A stretch of 32,930 bases of DNA from Methanolobus psychrotolerans (lineage in GTDB: Archaea; Halobacteriota; Methanosarcinia; Methanosarcinales; Methanosarcinaceae), in contig NZ_MBKP01000020.1 in assembly GCF_002243045.1 (NCBI RefSeq), forward strand, positions 1 through 32,930, written 5' to 3'. The translations under genes were made by a program, and so were the position numbers. Position 1 is the stretch's first letter; the number at the start of each line of letters is the position of its first letter. Shown here one piece after another: positions 8,420-16,893 of this stretch. The notes beneath the pieces are model-generated. The model was given only the letters and a program-made list of their open reading frames with translations. It did no database searches and was not told the DNA's origin.

Positions 8420-9472
8420 TTATTCCTCTTCAACCCAGCCCAAACGCCTCATGACCATCTTGATCCTTGCTTTGACTTCACGCTTATCAAATGGTTTGGA
8501 AATATAATCATCAATACCCAGTTCCATCCCCTTGACTTTATCCTCAATTGCAGTCTTGGCAGAGATCATAATAACAGGGATATCACTTGCAGCCTTGCTC
8601 ATTTTAAGATTTTCTACAACTTCATAACCATCCATATCAGGCATCATGATATCAAGAAGAATGAGGTCTGGAAGTTCTTTAAGGGTTAGCTCTATTGCTT
8701 CTTCCCCATTGTGAGCCACTATGAAATCATAAGGTTCACTTATAAGAGACAGTTTTAATAATTCTGGAATATCCGGCTCATCATCAACTATCAGAATTTT
8801 CAACCTGTCCCTTTTAATCTTTTTCTGCATCGGCTCAAATTCAATTGAACCATTCTCAACAGAGTATCTGAAATCAAAATCTTTCAGGCCTATCCCCGTG
8901 TGTATTTCCCCTACATTGGTAATCTCAATGACCACATCAAAGAAAGAAGTTATAAGAACTTCTGTTTCAGATGGAAGGATATTCTTTGAAAGCATCGAAA
9001 GGATACTTCCATCATATTCAACTACTTTTTTTTCGATGAACTTGATGAAATTCTCTACTACCTGCATTGTGTCACTTGCCAGAACATTCATATTATCTAT
9101 GATAAGCAAGGAACAGGTATTGTCCTGTAATATATTTGATATGTGTGAAGCCATTTTAGTATAGTCGGCAACTGAACTACAATAAAAAGTATCAGGATAA
9201 TGCTGTTTCCCGGATGCATCGATATCAATGAAAAACATCCTTTCAGTATCAACACCAAAGCCAAATTCCTCAAAACGGGTAAGTACCTTATCCCGGGAAG
9301 CACTGAGGCATAACCACACTACCGTCCTGTTCAGATCTTCCTTTAATATGTTCGATACATAAAAATAGACCAGCCGCTCGATGAAACTGTCAACAGGAGC
9401 AAGGAACAATGCATTTTTGTTGGACAGATCTTTCATGAGGGTTGAAAGGATTTCCTGCGTTTGAACGTTCAT
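8420..9472 (-). CDS. Degenerate RecA/KaiC-like domain fused to a receiver domain
   Basis: Residues 1 to about 215 look like a RecA/KaiC fold that has lost nucleotide binding. The place where a P-loop is expected reads NALFLAPVDSFIERL with no GxxxxGK[ST], although a Walker B-like strand remains (CSLLIIDNMNV, about 120-129). Residues about 224-345 are a complete receiver with D230/D231, phospho-acceptor D274 (LLDIMMPDMDG), S304 and K336 (SKPF). A short basic linker (KKIKRDR) joins them. The ATG at 9472 is preferred over the TTG at 9478 because AGGTA precedes it. The protein could dock on an active KaiC-like partner, most obviously the product of the gene just upstream, and report phosphorylation to it. 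That role is inference. Confidence 0.82.
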   Translation of the reverse strand: MNVQTQEILSTLMKDLSNKNALFLAPVDSFIERLVYFYVSNILKEDLNRTVVWLCLSASRDKVLTRFEEFGFGVDTERMFFIDIDASGKQHYPDTFYCSSVADYTKMASHISNILQDNTCSLLIIDNMNVLASDTMQVVENFIKFIEKKVVEYDGSILSMLSKNILPSETEVLITSFFDVVIEITNVGEIHTGIGLKDFDFRYSVENGSIEFEPMQKKIKRDRLKILIVDDEPDIPELLKLSLISEPYDFIVAHNGEEAIELTLKELPDLILLDIMMPDMDGYEVVENLKMSKAASDIPVIMISAKTAIEDKVKGMELGIDDYISKPFDKREVKARIKMVMRRLGWVEEE

Positions 9473-9568
9473 TGACAAGTACCTTTTAATTTTGTTTAGT
9501 AAATATTATTAGTTTTATTTTCTTATTAATGTTTGGGCAGAAAATGTACTTGCGGCATGAAATTCAGG

Positions 9569-10909
9569 TCATTTCATTGGTATCAGGCTAATCTGAGGAT
9601 AACCGGAGATGAATTCCATCTTAACTGCAAAGATACCGGTTTTGGGTACGACACCATACATAACAAGAGTCTTATCAACGTTTTCAAACTTCCAGTGGGT
9701 TGTGGCCATATGCGCAACTGTTTCGGTAATTCTCTGCCCATATTTTGTAACAGCAAGAACTACGTTCTCAGTTGTCTTTGTTATGGATGCTATCTGACCA
9801 ATTATGGAACCGATATTCTCCCACCCATAATTATATTCCATGCTGTCAAGGCCAATGTAATCAAGAATTGGTGAACCATACTGGCGCATCACATCATTTT
9901 TGACCTTATGGAATATATCCATATCTTTGTAAATGTTTCCTGAAAAAGGTTCAATGTATGTAGGTATTCTTCCTTTCAGGTCACGTATCTCAAATCCAAC
10001 GAACTGCCCATGGAAATGATTCTCACCTGTAAATGGGGATATCATACGTTTTTCAGTTTCAACACTTGTACCTTCGGTGGGCATGCTGAGAAGTCCACGG
10101 CCCATATTCAGGTGATTGATGAACGTCGGTAAAAGCAAACTATAAAAAGAGTCCCCAACGCCACTTGTGATCTCGAAAAGATTGAAACTTCCTTTCTGAT
10201 AACCACCGCCCAGTATTGAATCAAAATCGCGGATACCGGTTGATATCTTACTTTCAATCGGGTCGTGAAAGGGTTGTGGAACCTGTGTTTGTTCAGGATA
10301 TGACACTGTGAATGGTTCAAAGCTGTTAAACTTACCACCATCCAGAGTGAAGGGGTATCTTGACTGGGACAATTCCACGCCACGCATCTTTAGCAGGTTG
10401 ATCTTTCTGATGTCACGCTCCGATATCTCCGCAATATCAAGGAAAACAACACCATCTACAAGATAATCAAGAGAAGTTACACCCGTTTGCTCAGTTATCA
10501 TTATAAGATCGGCGTTTACCTTCCTGGAAAAGTCGAAGAGCAAACGTTCCAGCTCAAACTTGTTGCTTTCCCAGTCTGCTGACCTTGTTGTGGCAATGCT
10601 AAGTGAATCTATGGAATCCACAACTATGACCGGCTTGGATTCACTGGAATCCCATATCACTTTTATGCGGGATGCAAGCATCCTGAGGAAATCCTCGTTA
10701 TTGGTGAAATCACCCTCTATCCAGGGATATTTCCCATACTCTGAAGATTTATCGATACGTGGAGAGATATAGATGCAATTGCCTTCAGAACATACTTCAT
10801 CCAGTACTCCAAAGACAAAGGTTGTCTTTCCAGTCCCTGGTTTCCCTTTTACGAGAAGAGATTTACCAAACTGGGAGGAGAAAAACTCCCTTACCTCACC
10901 GGGTATCAT
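9569..10909 (-). CDS. Tandem KaiC/RecA-like (RAD55/GvpD-type) ATPase
   Basis: The 446-residue protein has two RecA-type modules. The first has an intact Walker A (GKPGTGKTT, residues 22-30) and Walker B (PVIVVDSIDSLS, about 95-106). The second starts near residue 215 with a KaiC-like entry (STGIRDFDSILGGGYQKGS), but its P-loop is degraded (EITSGVGDSF, no Lys-Ser/Thr). Such one-active, one-dead arrangements are seen in archaeal KaiC-family regulators including GvpD-like proteins; the partner and output are unknown. ATG 10909 has GAGG seven bases upstream. It lies 14 bases downstream of alaS and may share its transcript. A circadian function should not be assumed. Confidence 0.8.
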   Translation of the reverse strand: MIPGEVREFFSSQFGKSLLVKGKPGTGKTTFVFGVLDEVCSEGNCIYISPRIDKSSEYGKYPWIEGDFTNNEDFLRMLASRIKVIWDSSESKPVIVVDSIDSLSIATTRSADWESNKFELERLLFDFSRKVNADLIMITEQTGVTSLDYLVDGVVFLDIAEISERDIRKINLLKMRGVELSQSRYPFTLDGGKFNSFEPFTVSYPEQTQVPQPFHDPIESKISTGIRDFDSILGGGYQKGSFNLFEITSGVGDSFYSLLLPTFINHLNMGRGLLSMPTEGTSVETEKRMISPFTGENHFHGQFVGFEIRDLKGRIPTYIEPFSGNIYKDMDIFHKVKNDVMRQYGSPILDYIGLDSMEYNYGWENIGSIIGQIASITKTTENVVLAVTKYGQRITETVAHMATTHWKFENVDKTLVMYGVVPKTGIFAVKMEFISGYPQISLIPMK

Positions 10910-10923
10910 TCCTATTCCTCATA

Positions 10924-13698
10924 TTAATTGCTTATTTGTTCTTCAAGCAGGTTGCGGCCTGTTTCAAGGGCCTCACATATCTTGCTTGCATCGATACCGC
11001 CACCACGGGCCATGGCAGGCTTTCCACCACCGCCGCCACCAAGTATTTCCGACATTTTTCGGACAATCTTGCCAGCATCTGCTCCTGCATTCAACGCATC
11101 ATCTCCTGCGGCGCCTACAATCTTAACACCCGCAGAATCGCTTGCCAGAAGGACTACCATATCTTTGTTGGTGGCCAGTTCACCGGCAATCTTCACAAGT
11201 TCATCAATATCGGCATTTGGAATGAACGTTGCCACAAGACGAAGAGCGCCTATACTGACTGCTTCGTTTGCCATCTGAATGACATGAACATGCGCAATGT
11301 CTTCTTTCAATCTCTGATTCTCTTTCTTGAACTCCTTCCATTCATTAAAGAAACGTTCAATGGTAGACGGCAAATGTTCCGGCCTTACACGCAACGCATC
11401 AGCAGACTGATTTAGATAGGATTCCAGCTCCTGCATTGCTTTGACTGCCGCAAGACCTGCAGCGTACTCTATACGCTCCACACCATCCTGAATGCGCTCG
11501 GTCTTCAGCATCTTGATAGGACCTACAAGTCCGGTGCTGACACAGTGAGTACCTCCACAGGCCTCTATATCATCAGCTACTTTCAGGACACGAATGATCT
11601 TTCCAGGAGGAACACCCCCCTGATAAAGGCCAAAACCATATTTCTTCTCAGCTTCTACCCTGTCCATCCATTCGGCCGTAACACGCTGGTTCTCCATCAC
11701 CGTACGATTGGCTATGAGTTCTATGCGGTTAAGTTCTTCCTGAGAGATACGTTTGTAATGAGATATGTCAAGACGAGCTTTGTCTACAAATTTCTGGGCA
11801 CCTGCCTGCCAGACATGAGCACCCAGGACTTTACGTGCCGCATCATTGACAATATGAGTTGCGGTGTGGTGGCATGCATGGGCCATACGGCGCTCTTCAT
11901 CCACTTTACCATGAACCATGTCACCCTTTCTAAGATGAAGCTCATCCTCAATATCCTCTATGATGTGCACAACCACACCATCAACAGATTCTACATTTAT
12001 AACGCGAATGACAACATCCTCTACGGTAATAGTACCATGATCTGCAGGTTGTCCGCCACCTTCCGGATAGAATAGAGTGCTGTCAAGCACAATGTGATTA
12101 TCAAAAATGTCCAGGACCACTGCCTCAAAGTTCATTCTTGTAGGCTCGTCATAGAACAATTTCTTTGTTTTGGGCAAACGGGCAACTCTGTCTGCGTAAG
12201 GGAAGACCTTTACTTCTTTTTCCTCCGCCTTGCTATGACCTTCAGCAACAAGGGAGTAGAAGTTATCAGGCAGATCTACATCCACACCAATCTCTGAAGC
12301 TGCCTCTTTTGAGATCTCCGGTGGAATTCCATGACTGTCATACATCTCAACGAGAGTTGCAAGAGGTATCTTTTCACCGGCGTCCTTGTAGTGTTTGGCG
12401 GACTTCTGGATCATACGTTTTCCACGTTCTAGTGTATCTGTAAACTTCTGCTCTTCATTATAGAGAATATCCTCTATGACATCGAACTTCTCCTGGAATT
12501 CCGGATACTCCGGAAGGTTCTGTATATGCATCCTTACGATGTCAGATAACGGAATAGATATTCCCATATCCTTCATCATCCTCATAGTCCGGCGAAGCAC
12601 AAGCCTTGCCAGATAACCAGCCTTGACATTGGAAGGAATGATACCGTCTGCAAGCATGAATGTAAGACAGCGAGTGTGATCGGTTATCGCGTATATGTTC
12701 TCCACCGGCTCCATAATAGAAGATAATTTCTCGACTGTTGTTCCAATACTGGAAGCAACCTGTTTCCTGAGCTCGAAAAGATTGGCCTTCTCACTCACAT
12801 CCATAAGACCTGCCAGACGGGCGTTCTGGGAGAGGATGTTAGCGTATTCAGAATTGTCAAGTTTATGTTCAACACCGGCAAGATCCATGAGCTCATTTAC
12901 TATGTTCGGGAACACCGCATCATAGATCGTAGGCGAGCCTTTTGATGCCCATACAAATCTTTCAAGACCGTAACCCGTATCCACTATATAATTGTCCATC
13001 TTGCGGTAGTTCTCTCCTTTGATCACAGTGTCCCCATCTTTTGACTGCTGCAGATCCATGAACACAAGGGTACCAACTTCAAGACCACCAATAAGTACTT
13101 CAACACATGGACCTGCATTTCCTCCACCTGCCCATGGTTCCTCTTTGTACGTTACAGCCATAGGATCAACGCCAAGTGAATTAAGGAGCTCATCACACAA
13201 TTCTACGGTGTGATCTTTCCAGTATATCTCCTCACCCTTTTTATTAAAAGCGTGGTGTGCCATCATTTCAAATGTTGTAAGATGACGGCCACTTCGTCCA
13301 ACTGCATCAAGATCAGACAGGCGTATACAGGGCTGAGAGATCGTTAATGGATTTGCGGGTGGCGGAACCTGACCTGAAGTCACAAATGGCTGGAAATCAG
13401 CAATTGAAGCAATGGTCAGATAGATATCATCCCTCCATCTTGCAACTACAGGATACCTTTCGAGCCTTGTATGGCTCCTTTCCTCGAAGAATTTCAGATA
13501 ATATTCCCTCATTTCTGCAAGGTCGAACTTTTTCTTAAAAACAGGATTGCCAATAAAAGAGTACGGATCACATGGTGCGTCCCCACATGTGGCTCTTTCA
13601 AGATCACGGGTCCAGAAATGCTTTCCACATTTGGAGCACTGTTTACGAACAAATCCGTTCTCAGAAAAAAAATCAAGCTGATACTCATCTTCAAGCAT
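10924..13698 (-). CDS. alaS: Alanyl-tRNA synthetase, archaeal type
   Basis: AlaRS charges tRNA-Ala and hydrolyses mis-acylated Ser- and Gly-tRNA-Ala. The 924-residue protein has the archaeal N-terminal zinc-binding extension (C21, C24, C38, C43), the class II aminoacylation core, and the editing domain with HHTATH and CGGTHC metal-ligand motifs. The C-terminal DHHA1-type domain ends in a very glycine-rich stretch (LGGGGGGKPAMARGGG). Length and motif order are normal and no residue looks missing. The ATG at 13698 gives the expected archaeal N-terminus. The promoter probably lies in the AT-rich 13725-13755 repeat (two copies of TTTAGTATAA). Confidence 0.97.
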   Translation of the reverse strand: MLEDEYQLDFFSENGFVRKQCSKCGKHFWTRDLERATCGDAPCDPYSFIGNPVFKKKFDLAEMREYYLKFFEERSHTRLERYPVVARWRDDIYLTIASIADFQPFVTSGQVPPPANPLTISQPCIRLSDLDAVGRSGRHLTTFEMMAHHAFNKKGEEIYWKDHTVELCDELLNSLGVDPMAVTYKEEPWAGGGNAGPCVEVLIGGLEVGTLVFMDLQQSKDGDTVIKGENYRKMDNYIVDTGYGLERFVWASKGSPTIYDAVFPNIVNELMDLAGVEHKLDNSEYANILSQNARLAGLMDVSEKANLFELRKQVASSIGTTVEKLSSIMEPVENIYAITDHTRCLTFMLADGIIPSNVKAGYLARLVLRRTMRMMKDMGISIPLSDIVRMHIQNLPEYPEFQEKFDVIEDILYNEEQKFTDTLERGKRMIQKSAKHYKDAGEKIPLATLVEMYDSHGIPPEISKEAASEIGVDVDLPDNFYSLVAEGHSKAEEKEVKVFPYADRVARLPKTKKLFYDEPTRMNFEAVVLDIFDNHIVLDSTLFYPEGGGQPADHGTITVEDVVIRVINVESVDGVVVHIIEDIEDELHLRKGDMVHGKVDEERRMAHACHHTATHIVNDAARKVLGAHVWQAGAQKFVDKARLDISHYKRISQEELNRIELIANRTVMENQRVTAEWMDRVEAEKKYGFGLYQGGVPPGKIIRVLKVADDIEACGGTHCVSTGLVGPIKMLKTERIQDGVERIEYAAGLAAVKAMQELESYLNQSADALRVRPEHLPSTIERFFNEWKEFKKENQRLKEDIAHVHVIQMANEAVSIGALRLVATFIPNADIDELVKIAGELATNKDMVVLLASDSAGVKIVGAAGDDALNAGADAGKIVRKMSEILGGGGGGKPAMARGGGIDASKICEALETGRNLLEEQISN

Positions 13699-13925
13699 AA
13701 CTATTCCAACTGGATGATTATTTTAGATATATTTAGTATAATTTAGTATAATTTATTCTTCCAACTATCGCCCCAATGATTAAAAACGTTTCTTATCCTA
13801 GCATGCCATGTAAAGGCTTCAAATGAGCGCGTCTGTATATATATTGAAGTATAATATAAATATACATTGCGTATAATTCCTTACAGCATCGTTTTACTAA
13901 AAAGAAAGGGTTGTAAAATGCCGGT
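13699..13925. promoter_or_regulatory. Divergent promoter region between alaS and the 14025 gene
   Basis: Together with the leader that follows, this is a 326-base gene-free stretch. Near alaS is a tandem AT-rich repeat (TTTAGTATAA twice, about 13731-13750) fitting a minus-strand TATA element. For the plus strand, the TATA-like ATAATATAAATATA at 13851-13864 would put transcription start near 13885, giving a leader of roughly 140 bases. No small open frame of note was seen. Confidence 0.45.
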
Positions 13926-14023
13926 TTCATGACCATGTAACACACATTTCTTGTACATTATTTCAATTACCAGTACATTACCTTTAAGTGCATGGTCATG
14001 AAGAAGACTTATTGGTGATGACC
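13926..14023 (+). promoter_or_regulatory. Structured 5' leader with alternative pairings next to the 14025 start codon
   Basis: TTCATGACCATG (13926-13937) is the perfect inverted complement of CATGGTCATGAA (13991-14002), a 12-bp stem with a 53-base loop. The core GGTCAT (13994-13999) can also pair with ATGACC at 14018-14023, which overlaps the ribosome binding site GGTGAT (14014-14019) and ends one base before the ATG. The two pairings exclude each other, as in translational RNA switches. The loop also has two GTACATTA copies (13953-13960 and 13973-13980). No known riboswitch class was recognised. Confidence 0.45.
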
Positions 14024-14024
14024 G

Positions 14025-14303
14025 ATGGAATCAATGCGTTATATGTCATTAGTATTCAGAGGGCTTGTAGAAGAATATAATAACACAGGTGTCAGACCGT
14101 CAGTATTCATGGATGCAGGCGGCAACCTGCAAGTATACCTTTGCGATCCTATAATCGATGAAATGCACGAAGATTATGGAATTGATGTCGAAAGAGAATA
14201 TGATGTGAATGGCGGACAGTTCACACAGACATACCTTATGAATAAGGTAATGCCTGTCGACACTCTCAAGCACAGTATGGAAAGTGAGACAAATATTAAT
14301 TAG
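14025..14303 (+). CDS. Uncharacterised small acidic protein
   Basis: I do not recognise the family. The 92-residue product is soluble-looking, acidic and without membrane segments or Cys pairs; residues about 20-60 (VFMDAGGNLQVYLCDPIID) suggest alternating strands. The ATG at 14025 is supported by GGTGAT five bases upstream. The gene follows a leader with possible alternative pairing. It ends in TAG; reading through would add 19 codons to a TGA at 14361-14363, relevant if this organism inserts pyrrolysine. The next gene starts 100 bases downstream on the same strand, so the two may be co-transcribed. Confidence 0.7.
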   Translation: MESMRYMSLVFRGLVEEYNNTGVRPSVFMDAGGNLQVYLCDPIIDEMHEDYGIDVEREYDVNGGQFTQTYLMNKVMPVDTLKHSMESETNIN

Positions 14304-14403
14304 TGGAGACTTTTTGCCAGTCACAAAAGTAAGGCCTTGCAAGCGACATATGCACGGGAATGAGGGAAAAGGCACCTACATACAACCATAAGGGTGAAAA
14401 ACA

Positions 14404-14829
14404 ATGGACTATAAGAAACTTCTGAGAGTTCTTAAAAACTCCAAACAAGTTTACCGGGAAGATTATGTTAAGAAGATATTCAGAAGCGCGCATTATGATG
14501 TTGGACTATTTGAAGAGCAGCTTAACGAGTTCAATGAATCCCTTACCGGCAAAGATTCCGAACTTGCAAAGGAATATATGGACAGGACTATACTGGCACA
14601 GGTAATAGATGATGCCTCCATACTGCTGGAGATAGTAAAGGACAGCCATTGCCTCACAAGTGAGCAGAACGAATCAATAATAGAAATGATATTCAAGCTC
14701 GATGATATGAGTGAACATATAGAAGTCCTTGAAAAGGTAAAAACGCTTGCAGATATGTCTGATCAGAAAGGATTTAACACTCAGACCAACTCATCCCAGA
14801 GAAAAGACAGAATATATGCAAACGTTTGA
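14404..14829 (+). CDS. Uncharacterised helical protein
   Basis: The family is not recognised. The 141-residue product appears almost wholly alpha-helical and charged (DYKKLLRVLKNSKQVY at the start; EMIFKLDDMSEHIEVLEKVK near residues 98-117), without membrane segments, metal motifs or catalytic signatures. A four-helix or coiled-coil adaptor would fit. The last 20 residues are polar and likely disordered. ATG 14404 is preceded by GGGTGA, an acceptable ribosome binding site. It sits between the 14025 gene and surE, all on the plus strand, but the function of neither neighbour assigns it a role. Confidence 0.75.
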   Translation: MDYKKLLRVLKNSKQVYREDYVKKIFRSAHYDVGLFEEQLNEFNESLTGKDSELAKEYMDRTILAQVIDDASILLEIVKDSHCLTSEQNESIIEMIFKLDDMSEHIEVLEKVKTLADMSDQKGFNTQTNSSQRKDRIYANV

Positions 14830-14894
14830 ACACATATCACCACCACACTTTTTTACCCATTAATTTTAAAGCATGAGCTTACAATGATGTAACC

Positions 14895-15683
14895 ATGTCG
14901 AAAAAGATATTAGTCACAAATGATGATGGTGTTTATTCTACGGGCATACATGCTGCTTACAAGAGTGTTGCAGACCTTGGAGATATAACTGTTTCCGCCC
15001 CTATGACGCAACAGAGTGGCGTCGGCCGCTCAATATCGATTTTTGAACCACTGAGAATAACGCAAACTACAATTAATGGAATTGAGGTCAATGCTGTTGC
15101 AGGCACACCCACAGATTCAGTTATACTTGGCATATTTGCAGTTATGAAACAGATGCCTGACCTCATCATCTCAGGATTTAACATCGGCGAGAACATCAGC
15201 ACAGACACGATAACCACATCAGGAACCATAGGTGCTGCACTGGAAGGTGCAAGTTATGGCGTACCAGCCATTGCCGCTTCCATTCAGGTAATTGAAGAGG
15301 GATACAAGTTCGATGACAACAGAGAATTCAAGCACGACTATGATGTGGCCATAAAAGTTGTCAACAGGATGGCAAAGAAAGTTCTTGAATACGGACTTCC
15401 TGAAAATGTAGACCTGCTTAATGTAAATATCCCACACCATGTGGATAATGAACCTGAAATTGAAATAACACGCCTTGCCAGAAAATTTTTCAGAACCGAT
15501 GTGGAAGAGCGACGTGACCCAAGGGGAAGGCCTTACTACTGGATAGCAGGCGAACTAATAATTGATGAAGAAGAAGGCACCGATGTACATGCTATCATGC
15601 ATAACGGAAATGTCTCAGTCACACCGATATCCCTGGACGCAACCTCACCAATCGACTTTACAGAGATAGAACACCTGCTGTAA
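14895..15683 (+). CDS. surE: 5'/3'-nucleotidase SurE
   Basis: SurE is a metal-dependent phosphatase that dephosphorylates nucleoside monophosphates. The N-terminal metal motif VTNDDG (D10, D11) is intact, followed by SGVGRSI (the SurE serine region) and SGFNIGEN, which supplies the Asn ligand. The length of 262 residues is normal. The C-terminal part (HVDNEPEIEITRLARKFF) matches the family's oligomerisation arm region. A short AT-rich spacer precedes ATG 14895, with TGATG as a weak ribosome binding site. It is the last plus-strand gene before the convergent moaA unit. Confidence 0.94.
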   Translation: MSKKILVTNDDGVYSTGIHAAYKSVADLGDITVSAPMTQQSGVGRSISIFEPLRITQTTINGIEVNAVAGTPTDSVILGIFAVMKQMPDLIISGFNIGENISTDTITTSGTIGAALEGASYGVPAIAASIQVIEEGYKFDDNREFKHDYDVAIKVVNRMAKKVLEYGLPENVDLLNVNIPHHVDNEPEIEITRLARKFFRTDVEERRDPRGRPYYWIAGELIIDEEEGTDVHAIMHNGNVSVTPISLDATSPIDFTEIEHLL

Positions 15684-15725
15684 GGCAGGTCAGAACAAAT
15701 AAAAAAGAATTCTGGAAAATCCTGA

Positions 15726-15875
15726 TCATTGCTTCACTTTAATCAGGATCTCTTTACAATCCTTATCCACACCATGCAGAGTTGTGGCGGCACCAAATAC
15801 CGTGCTACCAAGTATAGCCTGAACAAAGTGATTTATCTCTATTTCTTTTCCATCTACTATTAATTCAACTTCCAT
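15726..15875 (-). CDS. Conserved 49-residue small protein downstream of moaA
   Basis: A short frame starts at ATG 15875 with a clear ribosome binding site (AGGAG, about nine bases upstream) and ends at TGA 15728-15726. It begins MEVELIVDGKEIEIN, continues HFVQAILGSTVFGAATTL and ends in charged EILIKVKQ. This reads as a strand, a loop and an amphipathic helix, then a final strand. The pattern matches, from memory, a small uncharacterised protein found in methanogens and Archaeoglobus (VDGKEIxLNxFVQxI); no function is known to me. It lies 14 bases after moaA's stop and is probably co-transcribed with it, which by itself does not show a role in molybdopterin synthesis. Confidence 0.75.
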   Translation of the reverse strand: MEVELIVDGKEIEINHFVQAILGSTVFGAATTLHGVDKDCKEILIKVKQ

Positions 15876-15889
15876 TTTTAAAACTCCTG

Positions 15890-16804
15890 TCAACTTCTGC
15901 AAAATGGCACGCGCTTGCTTACTGCCAGCCTGAAAAGATCCGGCAGTTCCTCCTTACTGGCATTTGAAACATCGACCATATTATCACTTACCAGCAGGCA
16001 CGGTTTGAGTTTGCCGTCTGCGGTGACTCTTAACCTGTTGCAGTTAGCACAGAATTCCGTATTGTCCACCGGCCTGACAAACTCGACTTCAGCGCCATTG
16101 ATGATATATTTTTTCCTCTTGTGCAATTCACGGACCCGCACATCTGATGAAACTGATAAAAGAGACTGTTCAACATCATTAGCATTTATCCTGTACTGAG
16201 GAATATCCCTGAAATCCATTAGCTCTATAAGCTGCAGTATCACTTTACCCCCGTAACTACGGGTAAAGTCCAGCATATCCCCAATCTCATTGTCGTTAAG
16301 ATCCTTCAAAAGGACCATGTTCAGTTTTACAGGAGTCAGGCCTGCATCAATAGCTTCCTGAATACCATCAAGTACACGTTCAAAACTGCCTGTTGCAGAA
16401 TTGGTAATCATACGATATTTATCAGGATCAAGAGTATCCAGACTTATGTTTACCCTGTCAAGACCTGCATCCTTCAGGGAAGAAGCCCTTCCTTTTAATA
16501 GGGCTGCGTTGGTTGTAAGAGAAAGGTCCCTCATGTCCGGCAAACGGGTAAGTGCATCTTCAAGGTCTTTCCTGATAAGTGGTTCGCCTCCTGAGAGCTT
16601 TAACCGATCTATCCCAAACTGCGAAGCTGCCTCTACAATATTAACGATGGTGTCTACTGGCATCTCACGACTGTGACCAATGTGGCCTTCGTTATGACAG
16701 TAGATGCAATTCATGTTGCAACGATCGGTTATGGACATCCTCAGACTTCTTACCGTGCGCCCGTAAGAGTCTGTGAGGACTTCCCCTGTTCCTGCGGAAG
16801 ACAT
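15890..16804 (-). CDS. moaA: GTP 3',8-cyclase MoaA (molybdenum/tungsten cofactor synthesis)
   Basis: MoaA is a radical SAM enzyme that, with MoaC, converts GTP to cyclic pyranopterin monophosphate. The SAM-binding [4Fe-4S] cluster motif is CNMNCIYC (C29, C33, C36), and the C-terminal GTP-binding cluster is formed by C252, C255 and C269 (FCANCNRLRVTADGKLKPC). SGGEPLIRKD and the SLDTLDPDKY region are also standard. The length of 304 residues fits archaeal MoaA. The C-terminus ends in FCRS and lacks the bacterial Gly-Gly tail, as is common in archaea. In a methanogen the product serves the W/Mo formylmethanofuran dehydrogenase. Transcription is divergent from cbiA, with an 89-base spacer. Confidence 0.95.
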   Translation of the reverse strand: MSSAGTGEVLTDSYGRTVRSLRMSITDRCNMNCIYCHNEGHIGHSREMPVDTIVNIVEAASQFGIDRLKLSGGEPLIRKDLEDALTRLPDMRDLSLTTNAALLKGRASSLKDAGLDRVNISLDTLDPDKYRMITNSATGSFERVLDGIQEAIDAGLTPVKLNMVLLKDLNDNEIGDMLDFTRSYGGKVILQLIELMDFRDIPQYRINANDVEQSLLSVSSDVRVRELHKRKKYIINGAEVEFVRPVDNTEFCANCNRLRVTADGKLKPCLLVSDNMVDVSNASKEELPDLFRLAVSKRVPFCRS

Positions 16805-16893
16805 AGTACCTAGATATACGTTATTTATTTAACTATTTTGAATACTCTTCCGAGGGAATAATACATATATAGAAATTGTACACAATTAACTCC

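Noticed and set aside
9569-10909. Circadian clock KaiC
   Set aside because: Only the superfamily is shared. One of the two P-loops is degraded, and no KaiA, KaiB or KaiC-type phosphorylation motif is evident.
13732-13750. Tandem TTTAGTATAA as a regulator binding array
   Set aside because: Only two copies in a very AT-rich promoter region. A TATA-type element for alaS explains them.
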